A stretch of 5,029 nucleotides of DNA from Betaproteobacteria bacterium (GTDB lineage: Bacteria > Pseudomonadota > Gammaproteobacteria > Burkholderiales > Usitatibacteraceae): the NCBI GenBank assembly GCA_012274175.1, contig JAAOZZ010000172.1, positions 1-5,029 of the forward strand, read 5' to 3'. The notes beneath the pieces were generated by a model. It was not told the origin of the DNA, did no database searches, and saw nothing but the letters and a program-made list of their open reading frames with translations. The number at the start of each line of letters is the position of its first letter. Position 1 is the stretch's first letter. The position numbers and the translations under genes were made by a program. Below, piece after piece: positions 1 through 5,029 of this stretch.

Positions 1-949
1 GCAGGCCGTTCATCGCCATCCACGGGCAGTGGGCGCAGCTCTGGCAGGTGGCGCCCTTGCCGGCGGTGGGCGCCTCGATGAAGGTCACTCCCGGCAGGCG
101 CTTCTTCATCTGGTGGATGATGCCCCCGTCGGTGGCGACGATGTATTCCTTCGCCCCGAGGCGCTCGGCCGCGAGGATGATGCCGGTGGTCGAGCCCACG
201 GCGTCGGCCAGCGCGATCACGCTCGCGGGCGATTCCGGGTGCACCAGCACCTTGGCGTTCGGATGCAGGGCCTTCAGCTCCTCCAGCTGCTGGGCCTTGA
301 ACTCGTCGTGCACCACGCACGAGGCATTCCACATCAGCATGTCGGCGCCGGTCACGCGCCGCACGTAGTCGCCCAGGTGCTTGTCGGGCGCCCAGAGGAC
401 CTTCTTTCCCTGCGCGTGGAGGTGCGCCACGATCTTCTCCGCGATGGACGAGGTCACCATCCAGTCGGACCTCGCCTTCACCGCGGCGCTCGTGTTGGCG
501 TACACCACCACGACGCGGTCGGGATGCTCGTCGCAGAAGCGTGCGAACTCGTCGGCGGGTGTCGCGAGGTCGAGGGAGCACTCGGCGGCGAGGTCGGGCA
601 TCAGCACCCGCTTCTCGGGGTTCAGGATCTTGGCGGTCTCGCCCATGAAGCGCACCCCCGCCACCACGACGGTGCGCGCCGGGTGGTCGTGGCCGAAGCG
701 CGCCATCTCGAGGGAGTCGGACACGGTCCCGCCGGTGGACTGGGCGAGGTCCTGCAAATCCGGGTGCACGTAGTAGTGGGCGACCAGGACCGCGTCGCGC
801 TCCGCGAGGAGCTTGCGCGCGCGCTCGACGAGCGCGGGCCTTTCCTCGGGCGTGACGACGGGCGGCGGCGTGGCGGGCGCGATGCCGATGTCGCCGTTCA
901 CGCGCTCGAAGCGGATCTGGATGGGAGTGGCGATGGCCATGGATTCCAT
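1..949 (-). CDS. nadA: Quinolinate synthase NadA (C-terminus cut by window edge)
   Basis: NadA condenses iminoaspartate with dihydroxyacetone phosphate to give quinolinate in de novo NAD synthesis, using an oxygen-sensitive [4Fe-4S] cluster in the cytoplasm. The minus-strand translation gives 316 codons that follow E. coli NadA closely: [14 protein letters not shown] near residue 60, [51 protein letters not shown] and [12 protein letters not shown] at the cut end. The three expected cluster cysteines are visible at C124, C211 and C308; these equal E. coli C113, C200 and C297 with a constant offset of 11. C308 lies in a CxxCxxC stretch as in E. coli. About 45 C-terminal residues should lie left of the window. 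Two in-frame ATGs compete as start (949 and 940), and neither has a strong ribosome binding site; I chose the longer. The gene is transcribed away from hda. Identity is very secure; the start is uncertain by three codons. Confidence 0.96.
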   Translation of the reverse strand, partial: MESMAIATPIQIRFERVNGDIGIAPATPPPVVTPEERPALVERARKLLAERDAVLVAHYYVHPDLQDLAQSTGGTVSDSLEMARFGHDHPARTVVVAGVRFMGETAKILNPEKRVLMPDLAAECSLDLATPADEFARFCDEHPDRVVVVYANTSAAVKARSDWMVTSSIAEKIVAHLHAQGKKVLWAPDKHLGDYVRRVTGADMLMWNASCVVHDEFKAQQLEELKALHPNAKVLVHPESPASVIALADAVGSTTGIILAAERLGAKEYIVATDGGIIHQMKKRLPGVTFIEAPTAGKGATCQSCAHCPWMAMNGL

Positions 950-978
950 TTTCTCACAGGGCAAGGGGTGCCCCGCCG

Positions 979-987
979 TGCTAACAT
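979..987 (+). promoter_or_regulatory. Possible extended -10 element for hda
   Basis: TGCTAACAT reads as a TGn extension followed by TAACAT, which matches four of six bases of TATAAT, including the first two and last two. Initiation would fall near 994, giving a 5' leader of about 90 nt before hda. No TTGACA-like -35 is visible at the right distance, so this rests on the extended -10 alone. In so GC-rich a region it stands out, but chance is possible. Confidence 0.25.
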
Positions 988-1004
988 TTCGCCCAATTCG
1001 GCGC

Positions 1005-1020
1005 CTCGCACTCATGCGAG
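1005..1020. repeat. Short perfect inverted repeat upstream of hda
   Basis: CTCGCA (1005-1010) and TGCGAG (1015-1020) are perfect complements around a CTCA loop. A further GCG/CGC pair at 1001-1003 and 1022-1024 extends the stem past one mismatch. No T run follows on either strand, so it is not an intrinsic terminator. It could be a leader hairpin of the hda transcript or an operator; no factor can be named from the sequence. Confidence 0.35.
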
Positions 1021-1071
1021 ACGCGCCCGGGCCAAGCCGGCCGACGGAATCCTCCGAGGCGGCACCGGTCC

Positions 1072-1076
1072 AGGGA
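1072..1076 (+). promoter_or_regulatory. Ribosome binding site of hda
   Basis: AGGGA lies seven bases before the ATG at 1084, good Shine-Dalgarno spacing. It supports this ATG as the start and agrees with the clamp-binding motif falling at the very N-terminus of the protein. Confidence 0.6.
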
Positions 1077-1083
1077 AATCCCC

Positions 1084-1719
1084 ATGAGGCAGCTTCTCCT
1101 CGACTTCACCCAGGCGCCCGCGCCCACCTTCGCGAACTTCGTCCACGGCGGCAATGCCGAGCTGGCGCACGCGCTCGACTCGGCCGTGAAAGGCGAGCTC
1201 GCCGAGCATGTGATCTACATTTGGGGCGAAAGCGGCGCCGGCAAGACCCACCTGCTGAAGGCTTTCGCGGCCGCGCGCCGGGGACGCTACGTGCCCGGCG
1301 AAGCGTTCGGTGCGGGAGACGCCGCGGGCGTGGTCGCCCTGGACGACGTGGAGCGCCTGGCCGAGCCGGAGCAGGTGGCGCTCTTCAACGGGTTCAACGA
1401 GGGCGCGTTTCCATTCCTCCTGGTCGCGGCGTCCCGCGCGCCCCGGGACGTGGCGCTGCGCCGCGACCTCGCCACGCGGCTTGCCACCGGGCTCACCTAT
1501 CGCGCGCTTGCCCTCACGGACGAGGAGAAGCGCTCCGCGCTCGCGGCCCACGCGCGCTCCCGCGGCTTCGAGCTCGCCGAGGAGGTCACGTCGTATCTCC
1601 TCACCCACGCCCGGCGCGACATGGGCTCCCTCGTGGCGGCCCTCGACTGCCTCGACCGTTATTCCCTCGAGACCGGGAGACCCATTACCGTTCCGCTCAT
1701 CAAGGCGGCGCTGCCATGA
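1084..1719 (+). CDS. hda: DnaA regulatory inactivator Hda (DnaA-like AAA+ protein)
   Basis: In E. coli, Hda works with the DNA-loaded beta sliding clamp to stimulate hydrolysis of DnaA-bound ATP, preventing re-initiation of replication. This 211-residue protein has the same plan: a clamp-binding motif QLLLDF at residues 3-8, an AAA+ domain, and no DnaA domain I or DNA-binding domain IV. Walker A is GESGAGKT (48-55) and Walker B is VVALDDVE (83-90). DLATRL (129-133 region) matches the arginine-finger segment of E. coli Hda (DLASRL), with R132 the likely finger. ARRDMGSL near 176-183 matches the sensor 2 segment. The C-terminal [12 protein letters not shown] aligns with the E. coli Hda end, so the protein looks complete. 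It is slightly shorter than E. coli Hda (about 233 residues). Its Walker A is canonical, whereas the E. coli version is degenerate as I recall it. A truncated DnaA paralog is the only alternative, and the clamp motif argues against it. Confidence 0.93.
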   Translation: MRQLLLDFTQAPAPTFANFVHGGNAELAHALDSAVKGELAEHVIYIWGESGAGKTHLLKAFAAARRGRYVPGEAFGAGDAAGVVALDDVERLAEPEQVALFNGFNEGAFPFLLVAASRAPRDVALRRDLATRLATGLTYRALALTDEEKRSALAAHARSRGFELAEEVTSYLLTHARRDMGSLVAALDCLDRYSLETGRPITVPLIKAALP

Positions 1720-1726
1720 TCTTTCC

Positions 1727-1785
1727 GACCCTCTCCCCAACCCTCTCCCAAGGGAGAGGGAGCAAACGTGGGACACGGTTTCGCG
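1727..1785. repeat. Intergenic repeat unit, copy 1 (REP-like hairpin)
   Basis: This 59-nt unit has three parts. It opens with CCCTCTCCCC (1729-1738). A hairpin follows, with perfect 9-nt arms CCCTCTCCC (1741-1749) and GGGAGAGGG (1752-1760) around AA. The tail from about 1764 to 1785 contains CGTG-GGA-CACG (1767-1777) and ends in GGTTTCGCG. The two CCCTCTCCC words can compete for the one complementary arm, so alternative folds exist. Hairpins of this CCCTCTCCC/GGGAGAGGG kind recur between genes in many high-GC proteobacterial genomes, from general knowledge. Confidence 0.85.
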
Positions 1786-1795
1786 TGGGCTCAGG

Positions 1796-1854
1796 GACCC
1801 TCTCCCCAACCCTCTCCCAGGGGAGAGGGGGCGAACGTGGGACACGGTTTCGCG
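1796..1854. repeat. Intergenic repeat unit, copy 2 (REP-like hairpin)
   Basis: This is a direct copy of the unit at 1727-1785, offset by 69 bases with a 10-nt spacer (TGGGCTCAGG). The copies match at 56 of 59 positions and all three differences are A in copy 1 and G in copy 2. The hairpin arms are CCCTCTCCC (1810-1818) and GGGAGAGGG (1821-1829) around AG. Neither hairpin is followed by a T run, so it is not a standard intrinsic terminator, although it could attenuate transcription or protect RNA ends. Confidence 0.85.
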
Positions 1855-1858
1855 GATC

Positions 1859-2530
1859 ATGAACAGGAAGATGAGGCTCACGCTCTTCGACCTGGACAAC
1901 ACGCTCCTGGAGGGCGACAGCGATCATGCGTGGGCGGAGTTCCTGATCGAGGAGGGCGTGCTGCATCCCGCCCAGTACCACGCGAAGAACGAGTGGTTCT
2001 ACGAGCGCTACAAGGACGGCACGCTCGACATCCACGAGTTCCTCGCGTTCCAGCTGGCGCCCATCGCGGGCGTGCCGCGGGGGCAGCTCGACGCCTGGCA
2101 TGCCGACTTCATGCGGCGCATGATCCGGCCCATGATCTCTCCCGGGGCGGCGGAGCTCATCGCGAGCCACGCCGGGGCGCTCACGGCCATCGTGACCGCC
2201 ACCAACCGCTTCATCACCGCGCCCATCGCCGCCGAGCTGGGGGTGCCCCACCTCCTCGCCACCGACATCGAGGAAGTCGACGGGCTCTTCACCGGCAGGC
2301 CGCGCGGCACGCCCACCTTCCGCGAGGGCAAGGTCGAGCGCGTGCGCGAATGGCTCGCCGGGCTGGGAACGAGATTCGAGGATTACGAGAGCTGGTTCTA
2401 CAGCGACTCGCTCAACGACCTGCCGCTGCTCGAGCGGGTCACCCACCCGGTGGCGGTCGACCCCGACGAGACGCTGCGCTCCCACGCGCGGGAGCGGGAC
2501 TGGCCCGTCATCAGCCTGAGGGACCCATGA
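1859..2530 (+). CDS. HAD-superfamily subfamily IB phosphatase (SerB-like)
   Basis: This is a 223-residue HAD hydrolase of the phosphoserine phosphatase-like IB group, predicted to dephosphorylate a small cytoplasmic metabolite; the substrate cannot be read from sequence. Motif I is FDLDNTL, with nucleophile D11 and general acid/base D13. Motif II is AIVTATN (T113), motif III is K158 in REGK, and motif IV is YSDSLND with D183 and D187. The helical cap lies between motifs I and II (about 20-95). No ACT domain is present, unlike many true SerB proteins. The ATG at 1859 is favoured because it restores an operon-style ATGA junction. ATG 1871 (M5) is a possible alternative, but its AGGA is only two bases away. 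The stop overlaps the pcnB start by four bases. The frame stays open upstream through the repeats and part of hda, but that is out of frame with hda and has no coding support. Confidence 0.9.
   Translation: MNRKMRLTLFDLDNTLLEGDSDHAWAEFLIEEGVLHPAQYHAKNEWFYERYKDGTLDIHEFLAFQLAPIAGVPRGQLDAWHADFMRRMIRPMISPGAAELIASHAGALTAIVTATNRFITAPIAAELGVPHLLATDIEEVDGLFTGRPRGTPTFREGKVERVREWLAGLGTRFEDYESWFYSDSLNDLPLLERVTHPVAVDPDETLRSHARERDWPVISLRDP
2518..2523 (+). promoter_or_regulatory. Ribosome binding site of pcnB
   Basis: GAGGGA inside the last codons of the HAD gene ends three bases before the pcnB ATG at 2527. It supports this start over the long upstream in-frame extension, and it fits coupled translation across the ATGA overlap. 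Confidence 0.55.
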
Positions 2531-3906
2531 TCAAGAAGTACATCGACAAGCTTTTCGGGCGGCGCACGCAGGTGACCCACAAGGACGCGCGCCCCGTGAT
2601 CCACGGCAAGGACAAGCACGGCATCCGCCGCGACGACATCAGCCGCTGCGCCCGGCGCACGTGCGAGGAGCTGCAGCGCGCGGGGCACGCCACGTTCGTG
2701 GTGGGCGGCGCCGTGCGCGACCTGCTGCTGGGGCGCAAGCCGAAGGACTTCGACGTGGCCACCAGCGCCACGCCCGAGGAGGTGCGCTCCGTCTTCCGCC
2801 GCTCGCGCATCATCGGCCGGCGCTTCCAGATCGTGCACGTGCTGTGCGGGGCCGAGACGGTGGAGACCTCCACCTTCCGCGCCCATTTCGCCCGGGAGCC
2901 CGACGCGGAGAACACCGACGAGCACGGACGCATGCTCTCCGACAACGTCTTCGGCACCCAGGCCGAGGATGCCATGCGCCGCGACTTCACCGTGAACGCG
3001 CTCTTCTACGACCCGGTGAAGGAAGAGGTCTGGGACTACGTGCACGGCATGAAGGACCTGAAGGCGAGGAAGCTCGTGATGATCGGGGACGCCGCGACCC
3101 GCTATCGGGAGGACCCGGTGCGCATGCTCCGCGCCGCGCGCCTGGGGGCCAAGCTGGGCCTCGAGATCGATTCCCGGACGCGCGCTCCCATCGCAACCCA
3201 CAAGCATTTGCTCGAGAACGTCCCCCAGGCCCGGCTCTTCGAGGAGATCCTGAAGCTCCTGCTCTCGGGCAACGCGGTGGAGTGCGTACGCGTGCTGCGC
3301 GAGCTGGAGCTGCACCACGGCCTGCTCCCGCTCCTCGACACCGCGCTCGAGGACCCGGAGGCGGGCCCGTTCGCGATGGCCGCCCTGCGCGCCACCGACG
3401 AGCGCCTGGCCGAGGGCAAGCCGGTCTCGCCCGCGTTCCTGCTCGCCGCGCTGCTCTGGGGCCAGGTGGAGAAGAACCTGCGCCGCTTCGAGTCCGAGGG
3501 CCAGGCCACGATTCCCGCCCTGCACGCGGCGATGCACGAGGCCCTCGACGTGCAGCGCGATTCCCTCGCGATCCCCAGGCGCTTCGACGCCACGATGAAG
3601 GAGCTCTGGCTCATGCAGCCGCGCTTCCTGCAGCGCGGCGGGCAGCGTCCCCACCGCCTGCTCGAGCATCCGCGCTTCCGTGCGGCCTACGATTTCTTCG
3701 CGCTGCGCGCCGCGTCGGCCAACGCGCCCCAGGAAGCGGCCGCGTGGTGGGAGCGTTTCCAGGGCGTGGGCCCCGACGAGCGCGAGCGCATGCTGGTCTC
3801 CGACGAGACGGGACCGAAGAAGAAGCGCCGCCGCCGGCGCGGCGCCCGCAAGAAGGGCGCCGAAGGCACGCTGCTGCCCGATTCCCAGGGAGCGAGCGAA
3901 GAGTGA
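2527..3906 (+). CDS. pcnB: Poly(A) polymerase I PcnB
   Basis: PcnB adds 3' poly(A) tails to RNA, marking it for exonuclease decay, and in E. coli it affects plasmid copy number through antisense RNA decay. The 459-residue protein matches the family length (E. coli about 465). The nucleotidyltransferase fold shows FVVGGAVRDLLLG (57-69) and KPKDFDVATSATPEEV (71-86), with catalytic D74 and D76 in DxD. GRRFQIVHV (97-105) and RRDFTVNALFYD (151-162) follow; D170 in WDYVHGMKDL is the likely third carboxylate. RNA- and ATP-binding helices follow (RYREDPVRMLRAARLGAKLG, 192-211; ARLFEEILKLL, 235-245). The C-terminus has a strongly basic tract, three Lys and five Arg at 431-438 and more to 443, suited to RNA binding. 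A CCA-adding enzyme is the main alternative, but length, basic tail, the PKDFDVAT signature and adjacency to folK favour PcnB. Its stop overlaps folK. Confidence 0.94.
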   Translation: MIKKYIDKLFGRRTQVTHKDARPVIHGKDKHGIRRDDISRCARRTCEELQRAGHATFVVGGAVRDLLLGRKPKDFDVATSATPEEVRSVFRRSRIIGRRFQIVHVLCGAETVETSTFRAHFAREPDAENTDEHGRMLSDNVFGTQAEDAMRRDFTVNALFYDPVKEEVWDYVHGMKDLKARKLVMIGDAATRYREDPVRMLRAARLGAKLGLEIDSRTRAPIATHKHLLENVPQARLFEEILKLLLSGNAVECVRVLRELELHHGLLPLLDTALEDPEAGPFAMAALRATDERLAEGKPVSPAFLLAALLWGQVEKNLRRFESEGQATIPALHAAMHEALDVQRDSLAIPRRFDATMKELWLMQPRFLQRGGQRPHRLLEHPRFRAAYDFFALRAASANAPQEAAAWWERFQGVGPDERERMLVSDETGPKKKRRRRRGARKKGAEGTLLPDSQGASEE

Positions 3907-4394
3907 GTCCACCCGTCACCGCCGCGATCGCGCTGGGCTCCAACCTGGACGATCCCGAGGCCCACGTGCGGCGCGGGTTCGCGGACCTCGCGGCGCTCGC
4001 CGACACCCGCGTCACGGCGCGCTCGGCGCTGTATCGCACCGCGCCCGTGGGATATGCCGACCAGCCGGCGTTCGTGAATGCCTGCGCCCGCGTGGAGACG
4101 CGGCTCGGCGCGCGGGCGCTGCTCGAGGGGCTGCTCGCGATCGAGCAGCGCCATGGTCGCCATCGCGAGGTACCCATCGGCCCGCGCACCCTCGACCTCG
4201 ACATCGTCCTCTACGGAGACGCCGTGATCGACGAGCCGGGGCTCACGGTGCCGCACCCGAGGGCCCACGAGCGCGCCTTCGTGCTGGCGCCGCTGCTGGA
4301 CGTGTGGCCCGACGCGAGCATTCCCGGGCGCGGAAAGGCCGCGGAGTGGCTCGCGCGCACCTCGGGCCAGCAGATCGAGCGCATGGCGCCATGA
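3903..4394 (+). CDS. folK: 2-amino-4-hydroxy-6-hydroxymethyldihydropteridine pyrophosphokinase FolK
   Basis: FolK transfers pyrophosphate from ATP to 6-hydroxymethyl-7,8-dihydropterin, the step before dihydropteroate synthase in folate synthesis. The 163-residue protein is close to E. coli FolK (159). Motifs appear in order: IALGSNLDD (9-17), YRTAPVGYADQPAFVNA (44-60), IEQRHGR (80-86), GPRTLDLDIVLYG (93-105) and VPHPRAHERAFVLAPL (116-131). D98 and D100 correspond to the Mg-binding pair of the family (E. coli D95 and D97). The start is GTG at 3903, overlapping the pcnB stop as GTGA. AGGGAG at 3887-3892, ten bases upstream, is a plausible ribosome site, and there is no in-frame ATG before the conserved N-terminus. 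pcnB-folK adjacency is common in Proteobacteria. It ends in an ATGA overlap with the kinase gene. Confidence 0.95.
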   Translation: MSPPVTAAIALGSNLDDPEAHVRRGFADLAALADTRVTARSALYRTAPVGYADQPAFVNACARVETRLGARALLEGLLAIEQRHGRHREVPIGPRTLDLDIVLYGDAVIDEPGLTVPHPRAHERAFVLAPLLDVWPDASIPGRGKAAEWLARTSGQQIERMAP

Positions 4395-5020
4395 AGCACC
4401 GCTACCTCGTGGTGGAGGGCCCCATCGGCTGCGGCAAGACGAGCCTCGCGCAGAAGCTCGCGCAGCGCATGAACGCCTCGGTGCTGCTCGAGGACCCGCA
4501 GGCGAATCCATTCCTCGCCCAGTTCTACTGCGACATGCGCCGCTACGCGCTGCCCACGCAGCTCTTCTTTCTCTTCCAGCGGGTGGCGCAGATCGAGACC
4601 TTGAAGCAGCCCGACCTCTTCGGCAAGCCGACGGTGGCGGACTTCACGCTCGCGAAGGACCCGCTCTTCGCGCGCATGACTCTCGACGACGCCGAATACC
4701 AGCTCTACACGAAGATCTACGAGCACGTGAAGCCCAAGGCGCCGGTGCCGGACCTGGTGATCTACCTCCAGGCCTCCGTGAACACGCTCGTGGCCCGGGT
4801 GAAGAAGCGCGGCAACCCGATCGAGGGGGGCATCGACGAGACCTACCTGCGCGACCTCTCGGAGGCGTACACGAGCTATTTCTACGAGTACACCGCGAGC
4901 CCGCTGCTCATCGTGAACAGCGAGCGGCTCAATTTCGTCGACGTGCCCGAGCACCTGGACCTGCTGGTCGAGCGCGTGGAGGCGATGCGCGGCGGGCGGG
5001 AGTTCTTCAACCGCGCCTGA
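4391..5020 (+). CDS. Deoxynucleoside kinase (dNK family)
   Basis: This 209-residue protein belongs to the deoxyadenosine/deoxyguanosine/deoxycytidine kinase family, which phosphorylates salvaged deoxynucleosides to monophosphates in the cytoplasm. Walker A is GPIGCGKTS (10-18) with K16. E34 in LLEDPQANPFL is the probable catalytic base. FFLFQRVAQI (59-68) carries the substrate-side FQ segment. VADFTLAKDPLFA (82-94) takes the place of the DRS/ERS motif. RVKKRG (136-141) is the arginine-rich LID. ETYLRDLSEAYTSYFYEY (150-167) is the typical C-terminal helix. The exact nucleoside preference cannot be read from sequence. The ATG overlaps the folK stop (ATGA, 4391-4394) and has no strong ribosome site, so expression probably depends on coupling to folK. 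In related genomes this gene often sits between folK and panB. A thymidylate kinase is unlikely because the DRY/YRS motif is absent. Confidence 0.88.
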   Translation: MKHRYLVVEGPIGCGKTSLAQKLAQRMNASVLLEDPQANPFLAQFYCDMRRYALPTQLFFLFQRVAQIETLKQPDLFGKPTVADFTLAKDPLFARMTLDDAEYQLYTKIYEHVKPKAPVPDLVIYLQASVNTLVARVKKRGNPIEGGIDETYLRDLSEAYTSYFYEYTASPLLIVNSERLNFVDVPEHLDLLVERVEAMRGGREFFNRA

Positions 5021-5029
5021 CACCGCGCC
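5021..5029. other. Window end after the kinase stop
   Basis: Only nine bases follow the kinase stop codon, with no recognisable start or terminator. The next gene cannot be identified; panB would be a common neighbour by gene order in related bacteria. Confidence 0.6.

Larger units (their letters stand above)
950..1083. other. Divergent intergenic region between nadA and hda
   Basis: This 134-bp stretch is the only place where promoters for both nadA (leftward) and hda (rightward) can lie. No ORF worth calling fits inside it. It is somewhat richer in A and T around 982-999 than the flanks. It contains a possible extended -10 element for hda and a short perfect hairpin, both listed separately. 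I see no clear NadR- or NrtR-type palindrome for nadA control. Confidence 0.7.
1716..1862. mobile_element. Probable small repeat-element insertion bounded by ATGA duplication
   Basis: The hda stop context ATGA (1716-1719) recurs as the HAD start context ATGA (1859-1862), with 139 bp between them. Deleting one copy plus the insert gives an ATGA stop/start overlap identical in form to the HAD/pcnB and folK/kinase junctions downstream. The simplest reading is an insertion with a 4-bp target duplication that left both genes intact. The same edges can be written as inverted heptamers CATGATC (1715-1721) and GATCATG (1855-1861), so exact boundaries are ambiguous. No transposase is encoded; any movement would need an enzyme from elsewhere. 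This is inference from one locus. Confidence 0.5.

Noticed and set aside
29..1087. Long plus-strand open frames across 29-1087, 48-368 and 381-773
   Set aside because: They lie opposite nadA, whose minus-strand translation matches NadA throughout. The plus-strand products are His-, Gly- and Arg-rich with no recognisable motif, as expected of antisense frames in high-GC coding DNA.
1741..1829. Repeat hairpins as intrinsic terminators
   Set aside because: The stems are GC-rich but neither strand has a T run after the stem. Rho-independent termination is not supported, although attenuation or RNA-end protection remains possible.
1727..1854. Two direct repeats as a minimal CRISPR array
   Set aside because: There are only two units, each 59 nt with an internal hairpin, and the spacer is just 10 nt. 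No cas genes are nearby.
1310..1858. HAD frame remaining open upstream through the repeats into hda
   Set aside because: It is out of frame with the clear hda coding sequence. The HAD fold begins directly at FDLDNTL near residue 10 from the 1859 start, so the upstream part is an unstopped shadow frame.
1768..2526. Upstream extension of the pcnB frame to about 712 residues
   Set aside because: The extension lies out of frame over the HAD gene and translates to low-complexity Arg/Ala/Pro/His sequence. The ATG at 2527 has a good ribosome site and a stop/start overlap.
2398..3912. 504-residue open frame antisense to pcnB
   Set aside because: It mirrors pcnB codons in a GC-rich background, has no known motif and no separate ribosome or promoter signal. 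pcnB is certain on the plus strand.
3903..4394. folK reading frame extended upstream within pcnB (from 2661)
   Set aside because: The upstream part is Arg/Ala/Pro-rich shadow sequence over pcnB. The FolK fold begins at IALGSNL just after the GTG at 3903, matching family length.

Overview
The window is a high-GC (roughly 70% by eye), densely coded piece of an ordinary proteobacterial chromosome. The order hda - HAD phosphatase - pcnB - folK - deoxynucleoside kinase on the plus strand is one I associate with Betaproteobacteria, where panB often follows. That placement rests on gene order and protein character, not on a search. I see no phage genes, transposase, CRISPR array, tRNA or rRNA.

Layout: positions 1-949 (minus strand) hold most of nadA (quinolinate synthase), cut off at its C-terminus by the left edge. 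A divergent intergenic region (950-1083) separates it from the plus-strand cluster. hda (1084-1719) encodes a DnaA-like AAA+ regulator of replication initiation. Next comes a 139-nt gap (1720-1858) filled by two near-identical 59-nt repeats, each with a GC-rich 9-bp hairpin. Then come a HAD subfamily IB-like phosphatase (1859-2530), poly(A) polymerase pcnB (2527-3906), folK (3903-4394) and a deoxynucleoside kinase (4391-5020). The last nine bases hold nothing recognisable.

The last four genes are joined by 4-nt stop/start overlaps (ATGA, GTGA, ATGA), which points to one translationally coupled operon. Their roles differ: replication control, a phosphatase of unknown substrate, RNA polyadenylation and decay, folate synthesis and deoxynucleoside salvage. 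The common theme is nucleotide and nucleic-acid metabolism rather than one pathway.

The most interesting signal is at the hda/HAD junction. The word ATGA sits on both sides of the repeat block, first as the hda stop context and then as the HAD start context. Removing the block would restore the ATGA overlap seen elsewhere in the operon. This suggests a small non-autonomous repeat element inserted into an overlapping stop/start with a 4-bp target duplication, leaving both reading frames intact. I found no undescribed multi-gene system here.
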